A DNA stretch of 64,000 nt, taken from Microbacterium halotolerans. Its GTDB lineage: Bacteria; Actinomycetota; Actinomycetes; Actinomycetales; Microbacteriaceae. Below, one piece after another: positions 10,252-19,733 of this stretch (positions within the stretch are counted from its first letter, which is position 1; the number at the start of each line of letters is the position of its first letter). The stretch lies in assembly GCF_003569805.1 (NCBI RefSeq), contig NZ_KZ984053.1, positions 196,214 to 260,213 on the forward strand, written 5' to 3'. The position numbers were made by a program, and so were the translations under genes. The notes under the pieces were generated by a model. The model saw nothing but the letters and a program-made list of their open reading frames with translations, was not told where the DNA came from and did no database searches.

Positions 10252-10366
10252 GCTACGGATGTCAGATCACGAGACGGCCGCGCCGCGATCACGGTTCGAT
10301 CGCGATCAGCCGTGCACGCTCTCAGGAACGCATGCAGACGAATGGTATGCGACACCGCTGAGGTTC

Positions 10367-10372
10367 TAGGCT
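10367..10372 (+). promoter_or_regulatory. -10 box of mutY, probable leaderless start
   Basis: TAGGCTGAATGGATG: TAGGCT six bases before the mutY ATG, the same element as before deoC and truB. There is no ribosome site, which favours a leaderless transcript. Confidence 0.55.
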
Positions 10373-10378
10373 GAATGG

Positions 10379-11245
10379 ATGCAGTCCGCCATCACCGAGG
10401 CCCTCCTGCCCTGGTACCGCACCAATGCGCGCGCGTTGCCGTGGCGCGCGGACGGATTCGGCGCGTGGGGTGTGCTCGTCTCCGAGTTCATGCTGCAGCA
10501 GACGCCCGTCGCCCGAGTGATCCCGCTGCTGGACGCGTGGCTGAGCCGCTGGCCGACTCCGACCTCGCTGGCGGATGAGGCTCCTGCAGAGGCTGTGAAG
10601 GCGTGGTCGAACCTCGGCTATCCACGACGTGCCCTCTGGCTGCACCGGGCGGCGGTGCAGATCCGCGACCATCACGACGGGGTCGTGCCTCGCAGCGTCG
10701 ATACGCTGCTCTCCCTCACCGGCGTCGGTGACTACACCGCACGTGCGGTCGCCGTCTTCGCCTACGGCGACCGCCATCCGGTTGTCGATACGAACACCCG
10801 ACGCGTGATGGCGAGGGCGATCGACGGTGCTGCGCACCCCGCGCCCCCTCGTCCCGCCGACCTCGACCAGATGGCCGCGCTGCTTCCGGCGTCGCACGCG
10901 GAGGCCGCAGTGATGAACGCGGCGGTGATGGAATTGGGCCAGGTCACCTGCACGGCTCGCTCCCCCGCGTGCGGGACGTGCCCGATCGCCGACGCGTGCG
11001 CGTGGCACGCCGCCGGCCGGCCCGAGACCCCGGACACCCGTCGCAAGCAGGCCAAGTACGAGGGCAGCGACCGGCAGGCGCGGGGCGCTGTGATGCGCGA
11101 ACTGCGCGGGGCGACCTCACCGATCGCGCAGCAGCGCATCCTCGCCGACTGGCATGACGCGGCTCAGCGCGACCGGGCGGTGCTCACCCTTCTGGACGAC
11201 GGTCTCATCGAGTCGACGGACGGCGAGCTGCACCTGCCCCGCTGA
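10379..11245 (+). CDS. mutY: A/G-specific adenine DNA glycosylase
   Basis: Removes adenine mispaired with 8-oxoguanine in base-excision repair. The 288-residue protein has the helix-hairpin-helix LTGVGDYTARAV, VDTNTRRVMAR with the conserved aspartate, the MutY-type active-site stretch EFMLQQTPVARV with the catalytic glutamate, and an iron-sulfur cluster loop with the exact spacing C-x6-C-x2-C-x5-C (CTARSPACGTCPIADAC). The C-terminal NUDIX-like 8-oxoG recognition domain of E. coli MutY (350 residues) is replaced by a short tail (RAVLTLLDDGLIESTDG), as in other short actinobacterial forms. It stands alone between a lipoprotein gene and a TetR/ABC module. Confidence 0.95.
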   Translation: MQSAITEALLPWYRTNARALPWRADGFGAWGVLVSEFMLQQTPVARVIPLLDAWLSRWPTPTSLADEAPAEAVKAWSNLGYPRRALWLHRAAVQIRDHHDGVVPRSVDTLLSLTGVGDYTARAVAVFAYGDRHPVVDTNTRRVMARAIDGAAHPAPPRPADLDQMAALLPASHAEAAVMNAAVMELGQVTCTARSPACGTCPIADACAWHAAGRPETPDTRRKQAKYEGSDRQARGAVMRELRGATSPIAQQRILADWHDAAQRDRAVLTLLDDGLIESTDGELHLPR

Positions 11246-11320
11246 CGCACCTCGGCCGCGGAACTTCCATGGACCGCACCTCCGCAGCAGGGCTGATTCA
11301 GCGCATCGAGCCGCTTCCTC

Positions 11321-11366
11321 TTGCCTCTGATTGAACAATCGTTTAGCATACTGAACATGAGTTCAG
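11321..11366 (+). promoter_or_regulatory. Promoter and twin inverted-repeat operators of the TetR/ABC module
   Basis: TTGCCT (11321-11326), 17 bases, TAGCAT (11344-11349), then seven bases to the ATG at 11357: a complete promoter giving an almost leaderless transcript. Two perfect inverted repeats overlap it: GATTG-AA-CAATC at 11329-11340, between the -35 and -10, and CTGAAC-ATGA-GTTCAG at 11351-11366, across the start codon. These positions suit autorepression by the encoded TetR protein. Confidence 0.6.
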
Positions 11367-12031
11367 CCGAAGATCGGACGACGAGGGCGCGGATCCGTGA
11401 CGCGGGCGTTGCGGCCTTCGCCGCCGGCGGCTTCTCCCGGACCACGATCCGGGGCATCGCACAGGCCGCCGGCGTCTCCCCCGGCCTGGTCATCCATCAC
11501 TTCGGGTCGAAGGACGGCCTGCGGAGGGAATGCGACGACTACGTCTTCACCGCGATCTTCGATGCGAAGCGCGGTGCGGCGCCACAGGCCGCACCCGACG
11601 CGATCGCCTCGATGTTCCGCGACGAGCGGATGCACACGATCGTCGAGTACTTGGTGAAGTCTCTGCTCGACCCGTCCGAGCACGGTCAACGCCATTTCGA
11701 CCACTACGTCGATCTCGTCGAGGAGCTCCTCGGCTCCGGCTTCGCCGGGTACTCGTTCCGGCACTCGGACGACAACAGGGCACAGGCGGCCATGGTCGCC
11801 GTCCTCGCTCTCACGCCCATGATGCTGCAGCATCGCCTGCAGTCCGTGCTGGGCACGCAGGACACCGCCTCGACCCTCGCTCGTCTCTCGCAGCCGCTGC
11901 TCGACCTGTACATGCGCGGCATCATCGTCGACTCCCCGAACCACACGGACGCCGACGGAACCACAGACTCTGCCACCACCGCGCCTGCGGAAGACCCCGA
12001 CGCGCCCCGAGACGAACGGAGAATGCCATGA
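11357..12031 (+). CDS. TetR-family regulator of the ABC exporter
   Basis: A 224-residue repressor. Residues about 8-55 are the TetR helix-turn-helix ([40 protein letters not shown]). The rest is a ligand-binding domain ending in an acidic Ala/Asp/Glu-rich tail. ATG 11357 is preferred over an upstream codon at 11321 because it directly follows a promoter-like -10 box and the conserved domain begins soon after. Its stop overlaps the ABC ATPase start by four bases (ATGA), so regulator and transporter form one operon, a common arrangement for drug-responsive exporters. Confidence 0.93.
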   Translation: MSSAEDRTTRARIRDAGVAAFAAGGFSRTTIRGIAQAAGVSPGLVIHHFGSKDGLRRECDDYVFTAIFDAKRGAAPQAAPDAIASMFRDERMHTIVEYLVKSLLDPSEHGQRHFDHYVDLVEELLGSGFAGYSFRHSDDNRAQAAMVAVLALTPMMLQHRLQSVLGTQDTASTLARLSQPLLDLYMRGIIVDSPNHTDADGTTDSATTAPAEDPDAPRDERRMP

Positions 12032-12969
12032 CCGCAGCACCCCGTGCGGCAGACACCGCCGCTTCCCGCCCCGGCACGGACTCCGCCATCGATATCGCAG
12101 GGCTCGTCAAACGGTACGGGAGCGTCACAGCGCTCGACGGCTTCGACCTGACGGTGACGCGCGGCGAGGTGCACGGCCTCCTCGGCCCCAACGGCGCGGG
12201 GAAGTCCACGACCATGCGCATACTGCTGGGGATCCTGCGCCACGACTCGGGGCGCGTGCGTCTTCTCGGCGGCCACCCGTTCTCGGACGCGGTCGCCCTG
12301 CACCGACGCCTCGCCTACGTGCCCGGCGACGTCGAACTGTGGCCGAACCTCACCGGCGGCGAGACCATCGACCTGTTCACGCGGCTGCGCGGCGGAGCGG
12401 ATCGGAGCAAGCGCGACGAGCTGATCGAGAGATTCGACCTCGATCCGCGTAAGAAGGGACGCACGTATTCGAAGGGGAACAGGCAGAAGGTCGCGCTCAT
12501 CGCCGCGCTGGCATCGGACGTCGAACTGCTGCTGCTCGACGAGCCGACCGCCGGCCTCGATCCACTGATGGAAGCGGTCTTCCAGGAGTGCATCCACGAG
12601 GCCAAGCGCGCCGGGCGCACGGTGCTGCTGTCCAGCCACATCCTCGCCCAGGTCGAGGTTCTCGCCGACCGGATCTCGATCGTGCGGCAGGGACGGATCG
12701 TCGAGACCGGCACACTCGACGACCTGCGGCACCTGTCGCGCACCACCGTCTCAGTGCGCACGGACGAGCCCCTCGCCGGCCTGAACGAGCGTGCCGGAGT
12801 GCACAACGTGCTCGCCGAAGGCGAGCACGTCCGTTTCGATGCGGATGCCGACCACCTGCCCGAGATCATGCGCGACCTCGCGGGGCACGGCGTGCGGGCT
12901 CTCACCGCAGCGCCGCCGACTCTCGAGCAGCTGCTCCTGCGCCACTACGGCGACGGCGAGGAATCATGA
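12028..12969 (+). CDS. ABC transporter ATP-binding protein
   Basis: Nucleotide-binding subunit of an exporter, 313 residues. Walker A is [12 protein letters not shown], the signature is [15 protein letters not shown] (a YSKG variant of LSGGQ), and Walker B is [12 protein letters not shown] followed by [11 protein letters not shown] with the switch histidine. The C-terminal 80 residues (QLLLRHYG end) are typical of DrrA-type drug exporter ATPases. The gene overlaps both neighbours by ATGA, so TetR, ATPase and permease are translated together. Substrate unknown; a drug, antibiotic or lipid is most likely for this subfamily. Confidence 0.95.
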   Translation: MTAAPRAADTAASRPGTDSAIDIAGLVKRYGSVTALDGFDLTVTRGEVHGLLGPNGAGKSTTMRILLGILRHDSGRVRLLGGHPFSDAVALHRRLAYVPGDVELWPNLTGGETIDLFTRLRGGADRSKRDELIERFDLDPRKKGRTYSKGNRQKVALIAALASDVELLLLDEPTAGLDPLMEAVFQECIHEAKRAGRTVLLSSHILAQVEVLADRISIVRQGRIVETGTLDDLRHLSRTTVSVRTDEPLAGLNERAGVHNVLAEGEHVRFDADADHLPEIMRDLAGHGVRALTAAPPTLEQLLLRHYGDGEES

Positions 12970-14627
12970 CCGCCGTCACCGAACGTCCCCGCAGCGAGCG
13001 CCGAGAGCCGGCATCGGGCGGCCCGCTGACGGGCACGGGCATGCTGCTGCGCTTCATGCTGCGCCGCGACCGGATCCGCTTCCCCGTCTGGGTGCTCGCC
13101 CTGAGCGTCATGGCCGCGTACTTCTCGAACGTGATCGCCCTGGTGATGGACGAGGAAGCGCTGAACGCGATGACGGCGTTCGCGGCGAACCCCATCATGG
13201 GTCTCATCGGCGGCCCCGGCTTCGGCTTCGATGCCATCACCGTGCCGAGGTTCGTCGTCGGAATGTACGGCACCAGCCTCATGCTGGGCGCGGCGTTCAT
13301 GAGCATCACCACGGTCTCGCGCCACACCCGGGTCGAGGAGCAGACCGGTCGCGCCGAGCTGATCCGCGCGAACGTGGTCGGCAGACACGCGCCCCTCGCC
13401 GCCGCGCTGATCATCGCAGCGTCGATGAACATCGTGATGGCGCTTGTGACGGGGCTCACGATGATGTCGTCGACTGCAGAGCCGGCGCCCGCGGGATCGC
13501 TGCTGTTCGGCGCGGGCCTGGGGGCAGCCGGCCTCGCCTTCGCGGGAGTCGCCGCTGTGACCGCGCAGCTGAGCCCCTTCTCACGAGCGGCATCCGGACT
13601 CGCGGGCCTGGTGCTCGGTGTGAGCTTCGTCGTCCGGGGGCTCGGCGACATGTCAGCTGTGCAGAACGGTGATCTCGCGTGGCTGTCGTGGCTGTCGCCG
13701 CTCGGCTGGCCGCAGCAGACGGCGCCGTTCACGAACGACGACTGGTGGCCGCTCCTGCTGAGCGTCGCGCTCTTCGCGGTGCTCGTCGCTCTGGCGTTCG
13801 TCCTGCAGTCGCGCCGCGACCTCGCCGCAGGCATCCTGCCTGACAGGCTGGGCCGCGCCGCAGCGCGCGGCTGGCTGCGCGGCCCGCTCTCGCTCGCCTA
13901 CCGCCTGCAGCGACCTGCCATCGCCGGTTGGTCGATCGCGATGCTGCTCGGCGGCGTGACGTTCGGCGCCTTCACGCGCCCGATGGCGGACGGCGCTGAG
14001 GGCATGCCGGAGCAGATCGTCGGGCTGATGGGCGGCACCGACGGCATCGTCGAGGGATACGTCGGCTTCATGGGCGTGTACTTCGCGATGATGGTCGCGG
14101 CCTTCGCGATCATCTCCGTGCAGTCGCTCCGAACCGAGGAGCAGGGAGTGCGCACGGAGGCCGTGCTGGCAACCGGCGTCAGCCGGTCGGCGTGGCTGCT
14201 GTCGTGGACGCTCGTCACCGCGGTCGGGTCGCTCTGGCTGCTCGCGCTCGCGGGGTTCGGCGAGGGCATCGGCGCGGCGGCGGGGATGAACGACTGGAGC
14301 ATGTTCTGGCCGGTCGCGTTCGGGCACGCCGCGCAGGTGTCTGCCGTCTGGCTGCTGCTCGGCCTCGCCGTCGGCCTGTACGGCGTCGCACCGCGCGTCC
14401 TCGGGCTGACGTGGGCCGTGTTCATCGTCGGCGCGCTGCTGTCGCTCTTCGGCGAGATGCTCGACCTCGACGACGCCGTACTCGCCGCATCGCCGTTCCG
14501 CCACGTGGGCGAATACCCCGCGGACGACATCTCATGGGCCGGCATCGCCGTGCTGACCGGCATCGGTGCGGCGTGCACGATGCTCGGCACGATCGTCTTC
14601 CGACGCCGCGACCTGACCACCGCCTGA
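12966..14627 (+). CDS. ABC transporter permease (two-bundle exporter type)
   Basis: Membrane subunit of the exporter, 553 residues with about 12 predicted helices in two similar halves of six, each starting with a juxtamembrane arginine-rich stretch ([17 protein letters not shown] and [16 protein letters not shown]). Each half contains the [14 protein letters not shown] motif: [20 protein letters not shown] and [20 protein letters not shown]. Such duplicated permeases pair with a single ATPase in actinobacterial polyketide or tetronasin-like antibiotic exporters. It is the last gene of the TetR/ABC operon, followed by a strong hairpin. Confidence 0.92.
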   Translation: MTAVTERPRSERREPASGGPLTGTGMLLRFMLRRDRIRFPVWVLALSVMAAYFSNVIALVMDEEALNAMTAFAANPIMGLIGGPGFGFDAITVPRFVVGMYGTSLMLGAAFMSITTVSRHTRVEEQTGRAELIRANVVGRHAPLAAALIIAASMNIVMALVTGLTMMSSTAEPAPAGSLLFGAGLGAAGLAFAGVAAVTAQLSPFSRAASGLAGLVLGVSFVVRGLGDMSAVQNGDLAWLSWLSPLGWPQQTAPFTNDDWWPLLLSVALFAVLVALAFVLQSRRDLAAGILPDRLGRAAARGWLRGPLSLAYRLQRPAIAGWSIAMLLGGVTFGAFTRPMADGAEGMPEQIVGLMGGTDGIVEGYVGFMGVYFAMMVAAFAIISVQSLRTEEQGVRTEAVLATGVSRSAWLLSWTLVTAVGSLWLLALAGFGEGIGAAAGMNDWSMFWPVAFGHAAQVSAVWLLLGLAVGLYGVAPRVLGLTWAVFIVGALLSLFGEMLDLDDAVLAASPFRHVGEYPADDISWAGIAVLTGIGAACTMLGTIVFRRRDLTTA

Positions 14628-14630
14628 CAG

Positions 14631-14676
14631 CCGGGGCGCGTCGATCCGGTCGATGGATCGGATCGACGCGCCCCGG
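14631..14676. terminator. Bidirectional hairpin terminator between the ABC operon and the MftD-like gene
   Basis: Perfect 18-bp stem (14631-14648 with 14659-14676) and a 10-base loop between two convergent genes. No U-tract on either strand. Confidence 0.75.
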
Positions 14677-14687
14677 CGGGTACAGCG

Positions 14688-15902
14688 TCAGCGCGACGCG
14701 GCCGGTTCGGTCACCTCACCGAGGACTCGCTCGAATCCGTCGGGGATGTGCAGGTCGCGCGCGTTCAGCTCCTCGATCGACGAGTGGCCGAGACCCAGTA
14801 CGGCGGAGTCGAGGCCCATGCGCATCAGATCCAGTACGTTCTCGACACCCGCCTGCCCGTTGGCCGCGAGGCCCCAGAGGTAGGCCCGCCCGATCAGCAC
14901 CGCGCGTGCGCCCAGCGCGAGCGCTTTGGCGACGTCGCCGCCTCGGCGCACTCCGCCGTCGAGAAGCACCTCGACCCTGTCCCCCACGGCGTCGACGACG
15001 GGGCCGAGGCAGCGGATCGATGCAGGGGTCGTGTCGAGGTTGTTGCCGCCGTGGTTCGACACCGAGATCGCGTCGACGCCGATGTCGGCGGCCCGGCGCG
15101 CGTCGTCGACACGGGTGATGCCCTTCATCATGAACGGGCCGCCCCACTCCTCTCGCAGCCAGGCCAGGTCCTCCCATGACGGAGGCGGCGTCTGAGTCCA
15201 TTCGCCGTACGCGCCGAAGAAGGTCGGAGCGTCCTCACCCGGCATCGTGAGATTCGGCACCGTCAGATCGGGAAGCCCCGCCCTGAGCCACTGCGCCGTC
15301 CACTGCGGGCGTCTGATGCCCTCAGGGGCCATCTTGTAGACCGCCTGGAGCGTCATCCGCTCCGGGATCTCCGGGCTCCCCCAGTCGCGCCCGAACGAGT
15401 ACGACCAGTCCGTCGTCGAGATCAGCGCCTTCGCGCCAGCGGCGCGCGCCCTGTCCATTCGGTATCGCATAGCATCCCGAGTACCGGTCCAGTACATCTG
15501 GAAGAAGGTGTTCTCGTTCGCGGCCGTGACCTCCTCGACGGTCTTCGACGCGAACGAACTCAGCCCCATGATCAGGCCGCGGTTCGCCGCCGCACGCGCG
15601 ACGGCCGTCTCGCCCTCGGGCCGAATCGCCTGCACGCCCGTCGGTGAGATCATCACCGGCATCGACACGGGGATGCCCATGATCGTGGTCGAGAGGTCGC
15701 GCTGTGCTCGGTGGCCAGCAACGTGCGGGGCGAACTCGAGTTCGGCGAAGGCGTCCTGGTTGTCCTGCGGGGTGCGCCCTCGCTCCGATCCGGCGACGAG
15801 CGCCGAGTACACGGATGGCGGCAGGAACTGCTCGGATCGCCGCTGCGCCTCCCGCACCGTTTCGAACCAGGGATTGCGCACCCACGGCCACAGTCTGCTC
15901 AT
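14688..15902 (-). CDS. FMN-dependent alpha-hydroxy-acid oxidase family protein, MftD-like
   Basis: A 404-residue flavoenzyme of the lactate/glycolate oxidase superfamily. FMN-site motifs include MISPTGVQAI, FFQMYW, STTDWS, catalytic-histidine ISVSNHGGNNLD and LLDGGVRRGGDVAKAL. The overall sequence, especially SEQFLPPSVYSALVAGSERG, WGLAANGQAGVENVLDLMR and LGLGHSSIEEL, closely follows MftD, which performs the last known step in maturing the redox cofactor mycofactocin by oxidative deamination. No mftA, B, C, E or F lies in the window, so it is an orphan here. It could instead be a paralogue acting on a hydroxy acid. ATG 15902 is followed at once by the family N-terminus. It is flanked upstream by a perfect palindrome. 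Confidence 0.85.
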   Translation of the reverse strand: MSRLWPWVRNPWFETVREAQRRSEQFLPPSVYSALVAGSERGRTPQDNQDAFAELEFAPHVAGHRAQRDLSTTIMGIPVSMPVMISPTGVQAIRPEGETAVARAAANRGLIMGLSSFASKTVEEVTAANENTFFQMYWTGTRDAMRYRMDRARAAGAKALISTTDWSYSFGRDWGSPEIPERMTLQAVYKMAPEGIRRPQWTAQWLRAGLPDLTVPNLTMPGEDAPTFFGAYGEWTQTPPPSWEDLAWLREEWGGPFMMKGITRVDDARRAADIGVDAISVSNHGGNNLDTTPASIRCLGPVVDAVGDRVEVLLDGGVRRGGDVAKALALGARAVLIGRAYLWGLAANGQAGVENVLDLMRMGLDSAVLGLGHSSIEELNARDLHIPDGFERVLGEVTEPAASR

Positions 15903-15948
15903 ACTCGTACACCCTTCGCCATCGACGGTTGCGTCTTCCAGACACTAA

Positions 15949-15963
15949 TGGCACTCAGTGCCA
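15949..15963. promoter_or_regulatory. Perfect operator-like palindrome upstream of the MftD-like gene
   Basis: TGGCACT-C-AGTGCCA, a perfect 7+1+7 inverted repeat, 46 bases upstream of the MftD-like start. A minus-strand TAGTGT (15943-15948) just downstream could be the -10 box, which would place the palindrome in the -35/-10 spacer, a repressor position. Confidence 0.6.
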
Positions 15964-16006
15964 AAGGGAAGAGTCTGCCTCGTCGCGGAAGGGTTTCCGA
16001 GCAGTG

Positions 16007-16432
16007 CTACTGCTCCTCGTCGTCGTGCCGGTACGGGTCGGCATCGCCTGCGTATCGCGCGCCTTCAGCGAGGCCGCGCACCTGCTCGTCGCGCTCCTGC
16101 GCCTCTGCGAGCAGCGCGGTCAGATGCGTCGCCTCCTCAGGCAGCGCATCCGGAATGAACTCGAGCGTCGGGGTGAGGCGCGTGTTCAGGTGTCGCCCGA
16201 CCTCGCTGCGGAGCATGCCCGTCGCGGCCTTCAGCGCGGCGGCAGTGCCCTCGCGCTCCTCGTCCGTGCCGTAGACGGTGTAGAAGACCGACGCGTTCTG
16301 CAGGTCGCCCGTCACGCGCACCTCGGTGATGGTGACGAAGCCGAGCCGCGGGTCGCGCAGCCCCTTCTGCAGGCGTTCGGACAGAATCACCCTGATGCGG
16401 TCCGCCACGCGGGCCTGGCGTTCACCGGCCAT
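16007..16432 (-). CDS. rbfA: 30S ribosome-binding factor A
   Basis: Binds the 30S subunit late in its maturation, near the 5' end of 16S rRNA. The 141-residue protein shows the family features RQARVADRIRVILSERLQ, DPRLGFVTITEVRVTGDLQNASVFYT and RHLNTRLTPTLEFIPD (KH-like fold), with an acidic C-terminal tail (about 125-141). ATG 16432 follows GAAGGGG at normal spacing. It is downstream of infB on the same strand, separated by a strong hairpin, so expression may be partly uncoupled from infB. In the usual order truB would come next, but the orphan MftD-like gene follows. Confidence 0.95.
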   Translation of the reverse strand: MAGERQARVADRIRVILSERLQKGLRDPRLGFVTITEVRVTGDLQNASVFYTVYGTDEEREGTAAALKAATGMLRSEVGRHLNTRLTPTLEFIPDALPEEATHLTALLAEAQERDEQVRGLAEGARYAGDADPYRHDDEEQ

Positions 16433-16452
16433 GAGATATCCCCTTCGAGAAC

Positions 16453-16489
16453 GGTTCTGCCGGGTGGCTGGTGGCCACCCGGCAGAACC
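16453..16489 (-). terminator. Hairpin between infB and rbfA
   Basis: Perfect 16-bp stem (16453-16468 with 16474-16489) with a five-base loop, right after the infB stop codon. It lacks a U-tract and could terminate, attenuate or protect mRNA. Its core resembles the hairpin before infB (GGGTGG paired with CCACCC). Confidence 0.6.
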
Positions 16490-16500
16490 ATCAAATCACG

Positions 16501-19329
16501 TCAGACGCGAGGCTTCTCGACCATCTCGATGGTCTCGATCTCGTCGCCGATCTGGATGTCGTTGAACTTGCCGAGTCCGATACCGGCCTCGTAGTCCGTC
16601 CTGACCTCGGTGACGTCGTCCTTGAAGCGGCGCAGCGACTCGATGGCCAGGCCGTCGGCGAGCACGACGCCGTCGCGGATGATGCGCGCCTTGGCGTTGC
16701 GCGTGATCGTACCGCTGCGGACGATGACACCCGCGATGTTGCCGAACTTCGAGGAGCGGAACACCTCTCGGATCTCGGCGACACCCGACTGCACCTCCTC
16801 GTACTCGGGCTTGAGCATGCCCTTGAGCGAGGCCTCGACGTCATCGATCGCGTTGTAGATGACGTTGTAGAAGCGGGTATCGACGCCCTCGCGGTTCGCG
16901 GCCTCGCGCGCCTTGGTGTCAGGACGCACGTTGAAGCCGAGCACGATCGCGTTGTCGATCGTGGCGAGGTTGATGTCGCTCTCGGTGATCGCACCGACGC
17001 CGCGGTGGATGATCCGCAGCTGGACGCTGTCGTCGACCTCGATCTTGAGCAGCGCCTCTTCGAGCGCCTCGACGGCACCGGAGACGTCACCCTTGATGAT
17101 GAGGTTGAGCGACTCGACCTTGCCCTCTTCGAGTGCCTTGGTGAAGTCCTCGAGCGACATGCGCTTGCGCGCCTTCGCCAGGGCGGCGTTGCGCTCGACG
17201 GCTTCGCGCTTCTCGGCGATCTGGCGGGCGGTGCGGTCGTCCTCTGAAACGAGGAACAGGTCGCCGGCGCGCGGCACCGAGTTGAGCCCCTGGACCTGAA
17301 CGGGACGCGACGGAGCCGCTTCCTTGATCCGCTCGCCGTGCTCGTCGATCATGGCCCGCACACGGCCGAAAGCCGTGCCGGCGACGATCGGGTCACCGAC
17401 GTGAAGCGTTCCGCCCTGCACGAGGACGGTCGCCACGGAGCCGCGGCCCTTGTCGAGCTTCGCCTCGATCGCGATCCCGCGCGCTTCCTTGTTCGGGTTC
17501 GCTCGGAGGTCGAGACCTGCGTCAGCTGTGAGGAGAACTGCGTCCAGGAGGTTCTGGATTCCCTCGCTCTTGATCGCCGACACGTCGACGAACATGACCT
17601 CGCCGCCGTACTCCTCTGCGATCAGGCCGTACTCGGTGAGCTGCTGGCGCACCTTGTCGGGGTTCGCGTCCGGCTTGTCGACCTTGTTCACCGCGACCAC
17701 GATCGGCACCTCGGCCGCCTGGGCGTGGTTCAGCGCCTCGACCGTCTGCGGCATGATGCCGTCGTCGGCCGCGACCACGAGGATCGCGATGTCGGTGACG
17801 TCGGCACCACGGGCGCGCATGGCTGTGAAGGCCTCGTGACCCGGGGTGTCGATGAAGGTGATGGCGCGATCATGGCCGTCGTGCTCAGTCCAGATCTGAT
17901 AGGCACCGATGTGCTGCGTGATGCCGCCGGCCTCGCCCTCGATCACCGTCGTGTGACGGATCGCGTCGAGCAGTCGCGTCTTACCGTGATCGACGTGACC
18001 CATCACTGTCACCACGGGAGGACGGATCTCGAGGTTCTCGTCGTCCTCTTCGAGCTCCTCCTGCTCGAGGTTGAGGCCGAAGCTCTCGAGGAGCTCTTTG
18101 TCCTCGTCCTCGGGCGAGACCATCTGCATCTTGTAGCCGAGCTCGGCGCCGAGGACCTCGAAGGTCGCCTCATCGAGCGACTCGGTCGCCGTCGCCATCT
18201 CACCGAGGTGGAACAGCACCGTGACCAGGTTGCCCGGTGGCACCGAGACGCCGTGCATCGTCTCGAGTTTGTCTGCGAAGTCCGAGATCGATGCGCCGCG
18301 GCGCATGCGGATCAGCGTGCTGCCGTCGCCGCGGGGAACCTTGACCCCGCCGACGATCGGCGCCTGCCGCATCTCGAATTCTTGCCGCTTCGCCCGACGT
18401 GACTTGCGCTGCCTGGACTTGCCGCCGCCCTTGCCGAAGGCACCGGCCGTACCGCCGCGACGACCACCGGGGCCCGGCCGACCGGCGAAGCCGCCACCAG
18501 GACGACCGGCGAAGCCGCCGCCACCGCCGCCGGGACGACCGGCGCCACCTGCGCCTGCTCCGCCACCGGGACGCTGCTGGAACGGCGCGTTGCCGCGCGC
18601 TCCACCGCCACCCTGACCCGGACGAGCGGGGCGACCGCCGCGTGCCTGGCCGGGGCGCTGCAGACCGCGACCGGGCTGCGGCTTAGGAATGTTGCCCGGG
18701 GTCGGGCGCTGGCCCATGCCCTGAGCCGTTGCGAACGGGTTGTTGCCCGGCCGCGGACCGCCTGGTCGCTGCTGGCCCATGCCCTGAGCGTTGCCGAACG
18801 GGTTGTTGCCCGGACGCGGTCCACCCGGCTTCGGTGCACCGGGCTTCGCCGCGCCCGGCTTGGGCGGGTTCGAGCCCGGCTTCGGCGCGGAGCCACCGGG
18901 ATTCGGCGCGCCGGGCTTCGCAGAGCCCGGGCTCGGCGGCGACGACTTCTTGGCGGCAGCCGGAGCAGCAGGCTTCTCCTCAGCCTTCGGCTCCGCCTGC
19001 TCGGACGCAGCGGGATCCTGCGCAGGCGCAGCGGATTCCGGCACGGGCGCAGCGGATTCCTTCGCGGGCGCGCTGGAACCGGGCTTCGGCCCCGGCGTCG
19101 CGGAGGGTTTTGCGCCGGAGCGCGGCGCCGGCTTCTTCGCGGCGTCGTCTCCTGAGGTCGGCTTGGCACCATCGGCCTGAAGCGCGGCGCGCAGCTTGCG
19201 CGCGACCGGGGGCTCGATAGTGGATGACGGGCTCTTGACGAACTCGCCGAGATCCTTCAGCTTCGCGAGCGCCGACTTGCTGTCGATACCGAACTCTGCC
19301 GCGATCTCATGTACGCGTGGTTTAGCCAC
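16501..19329 (-). CDS. infB: Translation initiation factor IF-2
   Basis: GTPase that brings initiator tRNA to the 30S subunit and promotes subunit joining. The 942-residue protein has an N-terminal IF2N domain ([19 protein letters not shown]), a long Pro/Gly/Ala/Lys low-complexity region (about 55-330) with repeated PRPGNNPF and AQGMGQ units, then the G domain with GHVDHGKT near 445, DTPGHEAF near 494 and [10 protein letters not shown] near 548, and the beta-barrel domains. The start is GTG 19329 with an AGGAGA ribosome site; the sequence before it is a hairpin, not protein. It lies between ylxR and rbfA in the standard order. The hairpin's 3' arm reaches into the ribosome site, so translation may be structurally controlled. 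Confidence 0.97.
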   Translation of the reverse strand: MAKPRVHEIAAEFGIDSKSALAKLKDLGEFVKSPSSTIEPPVARKLRAALQADGAKPTSGDDAAKKPAPRSGAKPSATPGPKPGSSAPAKESAAPVPESAAPAQDPAASEQAEPKAEEKPAAPAAAKKSSPPSPGSAKPGAPNPGGSAPKPGSNPPKPGAAKPGAPKPGGPRPGNNPFGNAQGMGQQRPGGPRPGNNPFATAQGMGQRPTPGNIPKPQPGRGLQRPGQARGGRPARPGQGGGGARGNAPFQQRPGGGAGAGGAGRPGGGGGGFAGRPGGGFAGRPGPGGRRGGTAGAFGKGGGKSRQRKSRRAKRQEFEMRQAPIVGGVKVPRGDGSTLIRMRRGASISDFADKLETMHGVSVPPGNLVTVLFHLGEMATATESLDEATFEVLGAELGYKMQMVSPEDEDKELLESFGLNLEQEELEEDDENLEIRPPVVTVMGHVDHGKTRLLDAIRHTTVIEGEAGGITQHIGAYQIWTEHDGHDRAITFIDTPGHEAFTAMRARGADVTDIAILVVAADDGIMPQTVEALNHAQAAEVPIVVAVNKVDKPDANPDKVRQQLTEYGLIAEEYGGEVMFVDVSAIKSEGIQNLLDAVLLTADAGLDLRANPNKEARGIAIEAKLDKGRGSVATVLVQGGTLHVGDPIVAGTAFGRVRAMIDEHGERIKEAAPSRPVQVQGLNSVPRAGDLFLVSEDDRTARQIAEKREAVERNAALAKARKRMSLEDFTKALEEGKVESLNLIIKGDVSGAVEALEEALLKIEVDDSVQLRIIHRGVGAITESDINLATIDNAIVLGFNVRPDTKAREAANREGVDTRFYNVIYNAIDDVEASLKGMLKPEYEEVQSGVAEIREVFRSSKFGNIAGVIVRSGTITRNAKARIIRDGVVLADGLAIESLRRFKDDVTEVRTDYEAGIGLGKFNDIQIGDEIETIEMVEKPRV

Positions 19330-19335
19330 AATTCT

Positions 19336-19362
19336 CCTGTCTGGGTGGCCCACCCAGACAGG
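19336..19362 (-). promoter_or_regulatory. Hairpin overlapping the infB ribosome-binding site
   Basis: Perfect inverted repeat of two 13-base arms (19336-19348 and 19350-19362). Read on the minus strand, the 3' arm ends with AGG, which is the first half of the AGGAGA ribosome site six bases before the infB GTG. It may mask infB translation or act as a terminator after ylxR. Confidence 0.55.
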
Positions 19363-19388
19363 GGCAGGCCTTTAGAGGCGGACGGGTC

Positions 19389-19661
19389 TCATTTCGAGCC
19401 GTTCACTTGGTTTCCATAGCTGGTCAGCCATTCCTCGATGATGTGTGCGTCGAGTTGCCCCGATGCACGCAGTGTTCGTGCGAAAGCGCGCCTCTGAAGC
19501 GCGGTTCTCACACACGTCGGCGCCGGATGCAGCCACGCGCCTCGACCGGGCATCGAACGTTTTTCGTCTGGGACGAGAACCGAATCGACCGCGACCACTC
19601 GAAGGAGGGCGGCCCGGGGAGCACGCGCGCGACAACCGACGCACGTTCGTACGGGTTCCAT
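19389..19661 (-). CDS. ylxR: YlxR-family nucleic-acid-binding protein (DUF448)
   Basis: A 90-residue basic protein starting MEPVRTCVGCRARAPRAAL, the typical YlxR opening, followed by PGRGAWLHPAPTCVRTALQRRAFARTL. The family is found between nusA and infB in Gram-positive bacteria, binds RNA or DNA, and has been linked to gene regulation and RNase P, though its role is not settled. Both cysteines of the N-terminal CVGC are present. It lies 72 bases after nusA and 59 bases before infB. Confidence 0.93.
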   Translation of the reverse strand: MEPVRTCVGCRARAPRAALLRVVAVDSVLVPDEKRSMPGRGAWLHPAPTCVRTALQRRAFARTLRASGQLDAHIIEEWLTSYGNQVNGSK

Positions 19662-19733
19662 TCTACACCTCGCCTCGAGCGCGTTCGCCTGGCGTGTCCG
19701 ATCCGCGCTCGACGACTGGGAGCATCCGGTCGA

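Noticed and set aside
14688..15902. L-lactate 2-monooxygenase or lactate dehydrogenase
   Set aside because: Superfamily motifs agree, but the sequence outside them follows MftD much more closely; a hydroxy-acid oxidase role cannot be fully excluded.
18420..19080. Tandem-repeat-like DNA inside infB
   Set aside because: It encodes the normal Pro/Gly/Ala-rich linker of actinobacterial IF-2, not a separate repeat element.
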